The notes beneath the pieces were generated by a model that had not been told where the DNA came from, ran no database searches, and was given only the letters and a program-made list of their open reading frames with translations. Shown here in pieces: positions 8,678 through 15,984 of a DNA stretch of 64,000 bases. The stretch comes from Acinetobacter sp. XS-4 (lineage in GTDB: Bacteria > Pseudomonadota > Gammaproteobacteria > Pseudomonadales > Moraxellaceae). Numbering within the stretch: position 1 is the stretch's first letter; every line of letters starts with the position of its first letter. The position numbers and the translations under genes were made by a program. Location: positions 2,790,001 to 2,854,000 of the forward strand of contig NZ_CP094657.1 of NCBI RefSeq assembly GCF_023920705.1. The letters run 5' to 3'.

Positions 8678-9187
8678 ATGCCAGTTCCAAAGCATTCAAA
8701 AGAGTTAAAACTAAAAGTAATTCAAGCCTACTTAGATGGGAGTAAAGGCTATAAAACTCTTTCCAAAGAGTTTAATGTTGATCTCCAAACTATCCGGTTA
8801 TGGATTGAAAACTATAAAGCGCAAGGTGAAGATGGTCTCAATGTTAAACTTCAAAAGACTTATTATTCTCCAGAATTTAAAATCAAGGCTGTACAAATGC
8901 TTCTTGATAAGATACCGGTAAGAGAGGTCAGAAGACGGTTAAATCTGAGCGGGACGTCTATTTTAAGAAGATGGTTAGCTCAGTATCATGAAGAAGGGAT
9001 TGCTGGGTTTAATACTAAACGGACTTATACCAATATGACTAAGCAAGATAAAATCAAAATAGTGAAACCAATAAGAGATGATAAAGAAAAGTCTCAACAA
9101 GAACTCATTGATGAACTTACAGCTTTACGCGCAGAGGTCGCTTTTTTAAAAAAGCTAAAAGCCTTAAAACTGAAGCAACGTACTTAA
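8678..9187 (+). CDS. IS3-family transposase OrfA
   Basis: The 169-residue product has two helix-turn-helix units: KVIQAYLDGSKGYKTLSKEF followed by NVDLQTIRLWIENY, and KAVQMLLDKIPVREVRRRLN with SGTSILRRWLAQY. It ends in a leucine/lysine-rich helix (ALRAEVAFLKKLK) typical of IS150-group OrfA dimerisation regions. The ATG at 8678 follows AAGGTGTGC; the frame also opens with GTG at 8669. It binds the IS ends and supplies the N-terminal part of the OrfAB fusion transposase by -1 frameshifting. Confidence 0.9.
   Translation: MPVPKHSKELKLKVIQAYLDGSKGYKTLSKEFNVDLQTIRLWIENYKAQGEDGLNVKLQKTYYSPEFKIKAVQMLLDKIPVREVRRRLNLSGTSILRRWLAQYHEEGIAGFNTKRTYTNMTKQDKIKIVKPIRDDKEKSQQELIDELTALRAEVAFLKKLKALKLKQRT
9148..9154 (+). 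promoter_or_regulatory. Programmed -1 ribosomal frameshift site (A-AAA-AAG)
   Basis: In the orfA frame the codons read TTA-AAA-AAG (9146-9154), giving the heptamer A-AAA-AAG. Slipping by -1 continues into the orfB frame as GCT-AAA-AGC, which is open from 9115 through to the orfB stop at 10062. This is the classical IS150-type slippery site that produces the OrfAB transposase. Confidence 0.85.
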
Positions 9188-9300
9188 ATTCAATTTGTAC
9201 TGCGGACAGTGTTCAAGTTATTTCGGAATTAAGGCAAATTTATCCATTAAAGCTACTACTCAATATTGCCAAGATAGCCCGTAGTACTTATTTCTACCAC

Positions 9301-10062
9301 ATGAAAGCTGCATGCTCTAATGATAAATATACTGAGTTAAAACAGCAGATTAAATCTATATATCATAAGCATAAAGGATGTTATGGCTATCGTAGAATTA
9401 CTCTTGCTCTGAAAAGTGCAGGAATAATCATCAACCATAAGTGTGTATATCGCCTCATGAAAACTATGGGGCTTAAATCACGTATCAGAGCACTAAAATA
9501 TCGATCTTATAAAAGTGGTTGTGTCGGGATGGTGGCCGATAATGTTTTACAACGACAATTTAAAGCAAATCGTCCCAATCAGAAATGGGCAACTGATGTA
9601 ACGGAATTTAATGTGAATGGTGAAAAACTTTATCTCTCTCCAATCATAGATTTATTTAATGGGGAAATTATTACCTTCCGAATCCAACGCAAACTCAATT
9701 ATGAGTTAGTAAAAGAGATGCTCATTCATGCTTTGGCTAAACTTAAGCGACATGAAAAGCCAATTCTCCATTCAGATCAAGGATGGCAATATCAAATGGC
9801 TCATTACCAGCAGCAATTAAAGCAACATGGCTTAATTCAAAGTATGTCTCGTAAGGGAAATTGCTTAGATAATGCCGTAATAGAAAGCTTCTTTGGAATA
9901 TTAAAATCGGAGTGCTTTCATGGTGAAAAATTTCAATCAATTGATGAATTAGAGAAAACCATACAAACGTACATTCATTATTATAATCATGAGAGAATCA
10001 AGGTGAAGTTACAAGGTTTATCCCCTGTACAATATAGAAACCAGTTTTTAAAAACTGCTTAA
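9301..10062 (+). CDS. IS3-family transposase OrfB (DDE catalytic domain)
   Basis: The 253-residue frame from the ATG at 9301 contains the HTH_21 region (YHKHKGCYGYRRITLAL) and an rve integrase core with all three acidic residues: D in NQKWATDVTEF, D in PILHSDQGWQYQ, and E in GNCLDNAVIESFFGILKSE. It ends in the usual ...HERIKVKLQGLSPVQYR. The open frame begins earlier, at 9115, and the active protein is most likely made as a fusion with OrfA through the slippery site at 9148. No inactivating change is visible. Confidence 0.92.
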   Translation: MKAACSNDKYTELKQQIKSIYHKHKGCYGYRRITLALKSAGIIINHKCVYRLMKTMGLKSRIRALKYRSYKSGCVGMVADNVLQRQFKANRPNQKWATDVTEFNVNGEKLYLSPIIDLFNGEIITFRIQRKLNYELVKEMLIHALAKLKRHEKPILHSDQGWQYQMAHYQQQLKQHGLIQSMSRKGNCLDNAVIESFFGILKSECFHGEKFQSIDELEKTIQTYIHYYNHERIKVKLQGLSPVQYRNQFLKTA

Positions 10063-10218
10063 TTAACTGTCCAACTTTATGGGGTCAGTTCATTCCACCG
10101 CAGAGGGGGCACGCAGGGATGCCCACAAAAAAGAAAGACTTTTTCGTGTGCGTTGGCTATCCGACCTGTCAAAGTCGACTGGCAATGTAGGCCAGCAGGC
10201 AAAGCATAATCGGAGGGG

Positions 10219-10242
10219 TTTTAGGTGTCAATGTGATATTGG
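10219..10242. repeat. Imperfect direct repeat, copy 1
   Basis: TTTTAGGTGTCAATGTGATA followed by TTGG matches the sequence at 11066-11089 in 22 of 24 positions and in the same orientation. The two copies bracket the methyltransferase gene, 847 bases apart. Confidence 0.6.
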
Positions 10243-10335
10243 CTAGAAATAAAGCTTTAAAAAATTTAATAAAAATATTTATTACTGCATTACACAAACA
10301 TTGATTTATAAAATGAAAAAATTGTTGAACGCAGC

Positions 10336-10965
10336 TTAATAAAGCTTAAAAGAACATAATGCATTCTTTTCTTTTAATAATTGAACATTTTTAAAACCAG
10401 CTAAAGAAAATGTATTTATATGCTCATCAATAGCCATAAATAAGTCTTTATTTTTCATTCCTTCCTCATCTTTGACGATATGATCGGTCACTATATATAA
10501 AGAATTTGTATTTAATAGATGATTTCTAACTTGTATGTGAAATTCTTTAGCAAAATTTTTATGCCTTAGCTCATGTAAAGCTTGATGAATAATGACGACA
10601 TCGAAAGTTTCTTGTTGGCACACATCATACCAACCAGAGTCTTTAAAATTTGCAGTTAAGTAGTTAGCTTTACTCGATAGTAATCCTAAATTTTTTCTAG
10701 ACAACTCATGCATAGCTTCAGAAAAATCTAAAGCTGTGTATTCTAGAGACTCTATATTTTCTAATAGAGTTTTTGCCAAATAGCCAGGACCAGCGCCTAT
10801 CTCAAGAATCTTAGGTGTTTTGATATTGAGTAGCTTAATCTCAGCCACATACATACTAAAAAATTCATATCTCCAAGGGCGTTTCACATTTACTTCTTCA
10901 GCCCACTCTAAAGCATCAGCCGCTTTTCTTAGGTCAATTGGACTTACAACTTCCTTTATAGTCAT
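10336..10965 (-). CDS. Class I SAM-dependent methyltransferase
   Basis: The 209-residue protein contains the SAM-binding motif I ILEIGAGPGYLAKTLLE near residue 55, an acidic motif II (YTALDFSEAM), and FDVVIIHQALHEL as motif IV. It is a Rossmann-fold methyltransferase; the substrate is unknown. The gene sits between two copies of an imperfect 24-bp repeat (10219 and 11066) next to the IS element, so it may be accessory. Its AT content is like that of its neighbours. It has no operon partner. Confidence 0.75.
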   Translation of the reverse strand: MTIKEVVSPIDLRKAADALEWAEEVNVKRPWRYEFFSMYVAEIKLLNIKTPKILEIGAGPGYLAKTLLENIESLEYTALDFSEAMHELSRKNLGLLSSKANYLTANFKDSGWYDVCQQETFDVVIIHQALHELRHKNFAKEFHIQVRNHLLNTNSLYIVTDHIVKDEEGMKNKDLFMAIDEHINTFSLAGFKNVQLLKEKNALCSFKLY

Positions 10966-11065
10966 AATTTTACGCCCTTCTAATCGCTCTTTTTAGTATT
11001 AAAAAATGAATATACCTTTAAAATATATCTCTATTAATTCTTCAGTTCTATTCATTTAAAAGAGA

Positions 11066-11089
11066 TTTTAAGTGTCAATGTGGTATTGG
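11066..11089. repeat. Imperfect direct repeat, copy 2
   Basis: TTTTAAGTGTCAATGTGGTA followed by TTGG. See copy 1 at 10219. It is located upstream of the methyltransferase gene start, in the 245-base gap before the small secreted protein gene. Confidence 0.6.
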
Positions 11090-11209
11090 GCTGCTTCTTA
11101 AGTCTTGTTTTCTGGTTTAACTAGTAAGTTTTATATCGAGATACACCGATAAAATGAACAATTAAATCCATCTTATCGGCTTGCTAGAAGAGGTTTTTAA
11201 AACCTTATT

Positions 11210-11548
11210 TTATTTTTTAATATAGTTTGGAAAGTCTTTTAAAACCCGACTACATAATTGACCTTTTGTATCTCCTTTCTTGCGCTCTTCAAATTGGTTC
11301 ATGCCAAATCTCATAACTTCTTTACCGTATTTATCACCTAGCTCATGTTTAGTGCATTTTTCGGCTTCATGAATTAATTCTTCCGAAGCATAGTGATAAT
11401 TACAATCAAGTTGAGCACGGCTTAAAAAACCATGTAGTTCTACTGTTTTCTCGCAGTGTGTTTGCCCTACAAGGCTTTTAGGTTCTTGAGCAGCATAAAT
11501 TGATGTTCCTATCAATAAAGTGAAAACCGTTACTAAAATATTACGCAT
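11210..11548 (-). CDS. Small secreted/periplasmic protein, unknown function
   Basis: The 112-residue product has a signal peptide (MRNILVTVFTLLIGTSIYAA, cleavage after AxA-like YAA). The mature part of about 92 residues has four cysteines (THCEKT, LDCNYH, EKCTKH, QLCSRV), which could form two disulfides. It is highly charged. I do not recognise a family. It stands alone, with its own promoter region upstream. Confidence 0.6.
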   Translation of the reverse strand: MRNILVTVFTLLIGTSIYAAQEPKSLVGQTHCEKTVELHGFLSRAQLDCNYHYASEELIHEAEKCTKHELGDKYGKEVMRFGMNQFEERKKGDTKGQLCSRVLKDFPNYIKK

Positions 11549-11768
11549 TATTTCCCCGACAAAGTTATTAAAAGTATTTGTGATAATGTTGCGGGCGTAT
11601 TAAATAATAATTATTTATAAGTGTCTATTAATAAAAAGAAAATTAAATAAATCCTCTTCTCTTTTGAATACTTAATCACCTTACAAAAATTGTGTGATTC
11701 AGTTTTATCAAATAAATGATATGAGATTTGTTTTATATTCTTATTCAATATAATCCAAACTATTCAAG

Positions 11769-11817
11769 AAAAGAGTTCTAGTGATATTTAATTCATTTCT
11801 TATCTACTAAAACTCTT
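11769..11817 (-). terminator. Rho-independent terminator of the second methyltransferase gene
   Basis: AAGAGTTCTAGT (11771-11782) pairs with ACTAAAACTCTT (11806-11817), with one G-U pair in the RNA. On the minus strand a T-rich tail follows. It lies just downstream of the methyltransferase stop at 11832. Confidence 0.6.
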
Positions 11818-11831
11818 ACTCATTGTCCACT

Positions 11832-12599
11832 TTAAAACCCTAATTTCTTAAAGACAAAATAACCAACATGGCTTTCAAAGCTACCGTCATTTTGAATTTT
11901 GAAATATTTCTTAACAAGGTCAGATGAACCTTCCTGTAAATAGCGTAAAGTTTTAATTTGATCTTCGGGAGTTTTCATACGCTTTACCCAACTATCAAAG
12001 TCTAACGAGAGCGTTTGTTTATCTAAACCCACTAAGTCAAAGCCTGCATCTTCAATAAAATAAACCCACTCTTTCACACTATAGTTTCTTACGTGACTTG
12101 GGTCTCGAATAGTCTCGATCGTTTGTAAAAACGTATCTAATATAGGCGAGCTAGAACTAATAATATCTACAAAAATAACAATACCATCTGGCTTAAGAAC
12201 GCGGTTTACTTCTTTCATGGCAGTCGGAACATGCTGCCAATGATGAGCTGAATATCGGCTAATCACGACATCAAACTGATGATCACTAAAAGGCATATCT
12301 TCGGCAATGCCCTGCTGCACAAAAATGTTTTTTAATTTGCGTTGGCTAGCGGCCTTAGACACTGTGTCTAACATTTCATGAGATAAATCGTATGCAAAGA
12401 CTAGATCCGCATGCGGAGCAACATTATAAGAGACATGACCACCACCACAGCCTAAATCTAGGACAACAGCCTTTTCATATTTCTGAATTTCATGAATAAA
12501 TTTATTAAATTCAATTCCTTCAGAATGAGCTTGGCTATTTAAATAGTCTAAAGATTTATTTTGATATTGTTTTTGGTTTATATCGTGCTGGGTGATCAT
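11832..12599 (-). CDS. Class I SAM-dependent methyltransferase (UbiE/YcgJ-like)
   Basis: The 255-residue protein has the SAM motif VVLDLGCGGGHVSYNVA near residue 46, the acidic motif VFAYDLSHEML, GIAEDMPFSDHQFDVV and RYSAHHW as post-I/II motifs, and EVNRVLKPDGIVIFVD as motif III. This is the Methyltransf_11 layout of small-molecule methyltransferases such as UbiE/YcgJ. The substrate is unknown. It is transcribed alone and divergent from the Lrp-type regulator. Confidence 0.82.
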   Translation of the reverse strand: MITQHDINQKQYQNKSLDYLNSQAHSEGIEFNKFIHEIQKYEKAVVLDLGCGGGHVSYNVAPHADLVFAYDLSHEMLDTVSKAASQRKLKNIFVQQGIAEDMPFSDHQFDVVISRYSAHHWQHVPTAMKEVNRVLKPDGIVIFVDIISSSSPILDTFLQTIETIRDPSHVRNYSVKEWVYFIEDAGFDLVGLDKQTLSLDFDSWVKRMKTPEDQIKTLRYLQEGSSDLVKKYFKIQNDGSFESHVGYFVFKKLGF

Positions 12600-12761
12600 A
12601 ACCTTGCTTCCTTCTTTGCAATGAAATCACCATAAAGGAAAATTTAGATAAAAAATAATGATTAGTTTTTCTTCAATTGATAAATAAAAGTTATTATTTA
12701 ATTTGTTTTAATACACTACGACAATGAATAAAAAATAGATTTAAGAACTTATAAGAAATCC

Positions 12762-12807
12762 GCAAAGAGCACTGTTTAGTCACCCTTACTGAAACAGTGC
12801 TCTTTGC
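12762..12807. repeat. Perfect 16-bp inverted repeat (hairpin)
   Basis: GCAAAGAGCACTGTTT at 12762-12777 is exactly complementary to AAACAGTGCTCTTTGC at 12792-12807, with a 14-base loop. It lies in the divergent gap between the methyltransferase and the Lrp-type gene. No T run follows on either strand, so it is not a standard terminator. It may be an operator or an RNA structure. Confidence 0.75.
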
Positions 12808-12965
12808 TCCACCACAACCCTTATCCAGAGAGGTTCGATGCATAGAACTAGTGTATGTACCTTTAACTCAAAATGTTTCCTGTATTTTTTAATATTTTTA
12901 AATGTTCACAGCATAAAAATGAAGTATATTTAATTTTATCAGAAGATTCTTCTTTGGTTTATATT

Positions 12966-13451
12966 TTGAACAGAACAGAATACACACTAGATCGCATAGA
13001 TCGGAAAATTTTATCTGCATTACGTGGCAATGGCCGTTTAACCGTTGCTCAATTAGCAGAAGAAGTCGGTCTTTCATCCTCACCATGCTGGACACGGCTC
13101 AAACGTCTGGAAACTTTAAAAATTATTGAAGGCTATACAGTAAACGTGAACCCAAAAGCGATTGGTATTCATGAAGTATTCTTTATAGAAATTACCTTAG
13201 AACGCCATGACGATGAAATGCTGGAAAATTTCAGCGAAGCATTAGCTGATATACCTGAAGTTGTAGAAGCTCATCTGGTGACAGGTGATTATGATTATTT
13301 GGTTAAAGTAGCAGTAAAAGATGCTGATCATTACGAACGTTTTTTACGGAAAAAACTCTATTCAATTAAGGGAATTCGACACACCCGTTCGACTTTTGCC
13401 CTACGCCCCCTTAAATCTGCCAATACAGCCGATTTAATGTTAATTGAATAA
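12966..13451 (+). CDS. Lrp/AsnC family transcriptional regulator
   Basis: The protein has the Lrp helix-turn-helix (LDRIDRKILSALRGNGRLTV, then AQLAEEVGLSSSPCWTRLKR) and a C-terminal RAM ligand-binding domain (VVEAHLVTGDYDYLVKVAVK). The frame is open from an ATG at 12873, but that adds 31 residues (MFPVFFNIFKCSQHK...) not normal in this family. I prefer the TTG at 12966 (MNRTEYTLDRID), although its ribosome binding site is weak. The gene runs toward a small membrane peptide gene and a ProC-like gene and may control amino-acid metabolism; this is inference. Confidence 0.85.
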   Translation: MNRTEYTLDRIDRKILSALRGNGRLTVAQLAEEVGLSSSPCWTRLKRLETLKIIEGYTVNVNPKAIGIHEVFFIEITLERHDDEMLENFSEALADIPEVVEAHLVTGDYDYLVKVAVKDADHYERFLRKKLYSIKGIRHTRSTFALRPLKSANTADLMLIE

Positions 13452-13524
13452 AAGGCATAACACCGACAGCACATCGACTTAAACCATTGATTTTCAATCT
13501 CTTATTGAATTGAGCGGCTTAGAC

Positions 13525-13557
13525 TATAACAGATTTAGACTCTGTTATATTTTTTTT
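13525..13557 (+). terminator. Rho-independent terminator after the Lrp-type gene
   Basis: TATAACAGA (13525-13533) and TCTGTTATA (13541-13549) form a stem followed by eight T. Confidence 0.75.
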
Positions 13558-13629
13558 AAAAAATTCTGTATCTATGATTACAGCCTCCTCATCTACATAA
13601 TAAAATTAATCTGAATTGGAGGCATCACC

Positions 13630-13746
13630 ATGAACATTTTGAAGAAAAAAAATAAGGCCAGTTTTGTATTCTTTATTATTACTCTCTACTCTTTTATTGG
13701 GTTTGGCTTAGGCTATATTATCTGGGAATACTTTTTAAAGACCTAA
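13630..13746 (+). CDS. 38-residue single-span membrane peptide
   Basis: A short frame encodes MNILKKKNKASFVFFIITLY, then SFIGFGLGYIIWEYFLKT. It has a lysine-rich N-terminus and one membrane helix of about 22 residues with a G-x-G-x-G-type face. The start codon follows a strong GGAGG eight bases upstream, which is unusual for a chance frame. It lies after the terminator of the Lrp-type gene, so it needs its own promoter. It is convergent with the ProC-like gene. The function is unknown. Confidence 0.6.
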   Translation: MNILKKKNKASFVFFIITLYSFIGFGLGYIIWEYFLKT

Positions 13747-13761
13747 TTTACTAAAGAAGAG

Positions 13762-14571
13762 TTAATTAACCTCAGAAATAATTTCTGAAGTAATTTCTTT
13801 GCTACGATGATATGCGGCCTTCATTGCTAAACGTATATCATCAGACACATTGCCTAATTCAAACATTCGTAAAGCAGATTCGGTAATCCCGTTTGCTAAA
13901 GTGACCTTTCCACATAAATCCGCTGGTGGAACATTACTTTTACGTATCATTTCAACTGCACCAGTAGCAGCTTGAAGTGCAAGTTCCAAGGCAAATTGCT
14001 TATCTAGCCCTAGTGAAACACCCGTCTTAATCATGCTATCTAAAATATAGAAAAAGTAAGCTGGCCCTGAACCAGATAATGCAATAATGGCATCACTTTG
14101 TGTTTCTGAAGCAGCCCAAAAAGTTTGCCCTGTTGCAGAATACAACGTTTCAATCAAGTCTTTATCAAGCTGATCCGTTTGTTCTGAAGCAATAAGTACG
14201 TGAGTACCCGTATGCGTAAGCACAGGCGGATTTGAAATCACACGAATAACTTTCTTTGAACCTGTAAAACTAGATAGATGTGCAATATCAATCCCTGCCA
14301 TCATTGAAACAATAATCTTATTTGCTAACCATTTTTTAAACGGCGCAAGTGTATGTTTTAGTTGTTTTGGATCTAATAACAACACCACAATGTCAGCTTT
14401 TTTTAAACCATTTTCTTTTTGCTTCAATGCTTGTGTATCATTAATTTTTTTCTCTTCAATTAAGTGTATTTTTTCTTTATTGAACCCTTTTAAAACCATT
14501 CCTCCTATTAAAGCCAAAGCTAAATTACTACTGCCAATAAAGCAAATATTAGGTTGTATTTCACTTAACAT
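13762..14571 (-). CDS. Pyrroline-5-carboxylate reductase (ProC-like)
   Basis: The 269-residue protein has an N-terminal NAD(P)-binding fold (ICFIGSSNLALALIGGMV, where the usual GxGNMA is GSSNLA) and the P5CR signature region ALSGSGPAYFFYILDSMI, with the C-terminal dimerisation helix containing VTLANGITESALRMFE. These enzymes reduce 1-pyrroline-5-carboxylate to proline with NAD(P)H. The altered nucleotide-binding loop, short length and isolated position next to an Lrp regulator suggest a paralogue of the housekeeping proC rather than proC itself. I therefore give no symbol. Confidence 0.8.
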   Translation of the reverse strand: MLSEIQPNICFIGSSNLALALIGGMVLKGFNKEKIHLIEEKKINDTQALKQKENGLKKADIVVLLLDPKQLKHTLAPFKKWLANKIIVSMMAGIDIAHLSSFTGSKKVIRVISNPPVLTHTGTHVLIASEQTDQLDKDLIETLYSATGQTFWAASETQSDAIIALSGSGPAYFFYILDSMIKTGVSLGLDKQFALELALQAATGAVEMIRKSNVPPADLCGKVTLANGITESALRMFELGNVSDDIRLAMKAAYHRSKEITSEIISEVN

Positions 14572-14971
14572 TTAAAATGTTTTCCTTTCTAAGGGAGGAT
14601 ATAACAACAAGTATTATCTATAGATTAATTATGAATATTAAATTAACGATGGCTGTATGAATAAAGTACCCACTCAAATAAAATATATTAAACTGGGTTT
14701 CATTTTATTTACATAATAAATAAAACAACTTTAACTTAAGCCTAATGTAGAACGATATTTAACAAATTCCACACACAAATTGTTAAAGTATGTAACTATT
14801 ACAATTTTCTTGTAAAGAACCATCCATTACAGTAAAAACAAAAATATTTACTTTCAAAATCTTAAATTCCTTTTTAAAACTATTTCAATTAAGTTGCTAA
14901 GAAAATAACTTATCTCAAAGAAGAAAATCTTTAAAATAATAGACGGTAGTAAATGTATTTTATTTTACTAG
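14572..14971. other. AT-rich intergenic region
   Basis: About 400 bases, strongly AT-rich, upstream of the ProC-like gene and downstream of the small gene at 14972. I see no gene, no clear terminator and no structured RNA in it. Confidence 0.4.
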
Positions 14972-15211
14972 CTAAATATTTTCTTTTTTTTTCTTTAAAA
15001 TTCTCTCGGCTTTTCTTATCGCTTGACTTAAATCAACATCGTCACTTACCCAAAAGGTAAAAATTTGTCCAAATAAGTGAAAGTGTTGTTTAATATATTT
15101 AGAACTATGATCTGAATAATGCTCTTCAATCTTAAAGAAATCATTATTGTTTTCTATTTTCTGACCATCAAAAATACCGCCAATACAAATATCCATTTTA
15201 ATACCACACAC
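14972..15211 (-). CDS. Small conserved-looking protein, unknown function
   Basis: This 79-residue (or 74-residue, from the inner ATG) soluble protein reads MDICIGGIFDGQKIENNNDF and later IKQHFHLFGQIFTFWVSDDV, and ends in a lysine-rich tail. No family is recognised. The first start is GTG at 15211; the internal ATG five codons later (MDICIGG) is the more likely start, though its spacing from AGGTG is long. It lies downstream of the cold-shock gene, beyond that gene's terminator. Confidence 0.5.
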   Translation of the reverse strand: MCGIKMDICIGGIFDGQKIENNNDFFKIEEHYSDHSSKYIKQHFHLFGQIFTFWVSDDVDLSQAIRKAERILKKKKENI

Positions 15212-15303
15212 CTAATTCATTATATTTTAACACAAAATTTAGAAGAACTTTTATCAGAGTATTTTTTACTTCTTTTTTTAAATATAAGTTGAATTAAAAC
15301 TTA

Positions 15304-15335
15304 TAAAAAACCCACAAAAAGAAGTGGGTTTTTAA
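15304..15335 (-). terminator. Rho-independent terminator of the cold-shock gene
   Basis: AAAACCCAC and GTGGGTTTT form the stem, with a T run on the minus strand. It lies about 80 bases after the cold-shock protein stop codon. Confidence 0.8.
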
Positions 15336-15414
15336 AACTCTAATAAAATGCTTTAGACTTAAACATATTTTTTATTTGAACAATATATTTAAATCAATTA
15401 AAAGCTATATTTAT

Positions 15415-15630
15415 TTATGAGTTTTGAAGAATCACAATATTTGAAGCTTGAGGTCCTTTTTTACCTTGCACTACGGTAAACTCAACACGTTGACCTTCTA
15501 ATAGAACTTTAAAACCTTGTGTTTGAATATCAGTAAAATGAGCAAAAATATCTTTACCTTCATCAGTCACAATAAAACCAAAACCTTTAGTTTCATTGAA
15601 CCATTTTACTGTACCAGTAGTAGTAGACAT
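15415..15630 (-). CDS. Cold-shock protein, CspA family
   Basis: The 71-residue OB-fold protein has both RNA-binding motifs, RNP1 KGFGFI and RNP2 DIFAHF, within [20 protein letters not shown], and a typical C-terminus ([20 protein letters not shown]). It binds single-stranded nucleic acid and melts RNA structure. The length matches the family. The upstream spacer (15631-15984) is long and could carry the extended 5-prime untranslated leader that cold-shock genes often have. Several csp paralogues are normal in Acinetobacter, so the exact paralogue is not named. Confidence 0.93.
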   Translation of the reverse strand: MSTTTGTVKWFNETKGFGFIVTDEGKDIFAHFTDIQTQGFKVLLEGQRVEFTVVQGKKGPQASNIVILQNS

Positions 15631-15984
15631 ATGTTATATCCTAACTCTTAAAATATTATAACTTATTATTGGAGGAAACCAATTTAACTAAAAAATAGAC
15701 GTCAAAACTTAAATATCTGAGGAAACCGAAGGATTATAAATATAAAACTGCGCAAATAAAAAGTTTATAATGACAAGAATATTTTGTTAGTTATTCTCGA
15801 TAATACACGCTTCAGAAGCATTTGCAATCGATATTCAAAATAATTAAAGCAAGAAAAATTCTACCCACTCCCCGATTCATCTTTCACATTGATTTAATTA
15901 AGATTCCTTTCAATTAAAAGTCAAATTTTGTTTCATTTTAATCGAAAGAAGTCCAATATCAATGCTATTTCCCTATAAAAACCA
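15631..15984. other. Intergenic region upstream of the cold-shock gene
   Basis: This AT-rich spacer, between the acyltransferase stop and the csp start (both minus strand), has no open frame of note. It could hold the csp promoter and a long leader, but I cannot place them. Confidence 0.35.

Larger units (their letters stand above)
8627..10092 (+). mobile_element. Complete IS3-family insertion sequence (IS150-like), 1466 bp
   Basis: Near-perfect terminal inverted repeats are seen: left TGAACTGCACCCCATAA..., right (reverse complement) TGAACTGACCCCATAAAG.... A 3-bp direct repeat TTC flanks the element at 8624-8626 and 10093-10095, as expected for IS3-family transposition. Inside are orfA and orfB in overlapping frames with an A-AAA-AAG slippery site, and the DDE triad is intact. 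It is therefore likely a functional, fairly recent insertion. The target was a short minus-strand frame. I cannot give an ISfinder name. Confidence 0.92.
8543..10206 (-). pseudogene. Short phage-like reading frame interrupted by the IS element
   Basis: Deleting the IS and one TTC target copy joins 10206-10096 (minus) to 8626-8543 in a single frame of 64 codons ending in TGA. It reads FDRSDSQRTRKSLSFLWASL, then RAPSAVEREGDTFGCADLLA. The frame crosses the insertion point without a stop, so it existed before the IS arrived. The KSLSFLW.SLRAPS stretch reminds me of the Ash/Icd-like leader frames of P4-type satellite phages, but this is a weak resemblance. No ATG is visible; a stop lies upstream near 10222. 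Confidence 0.35.

Noticed and set aside
9743..9940. Minus-strand frame in the transposase gene
   Set aside because: It is a shadow of the DDE transposase frame.
12898..13095. Minus-strand frame over the Lrp-type gene start
   Set aside because: It overlaps the conserved helix-turn-helix coding region of the regulator and has no features.
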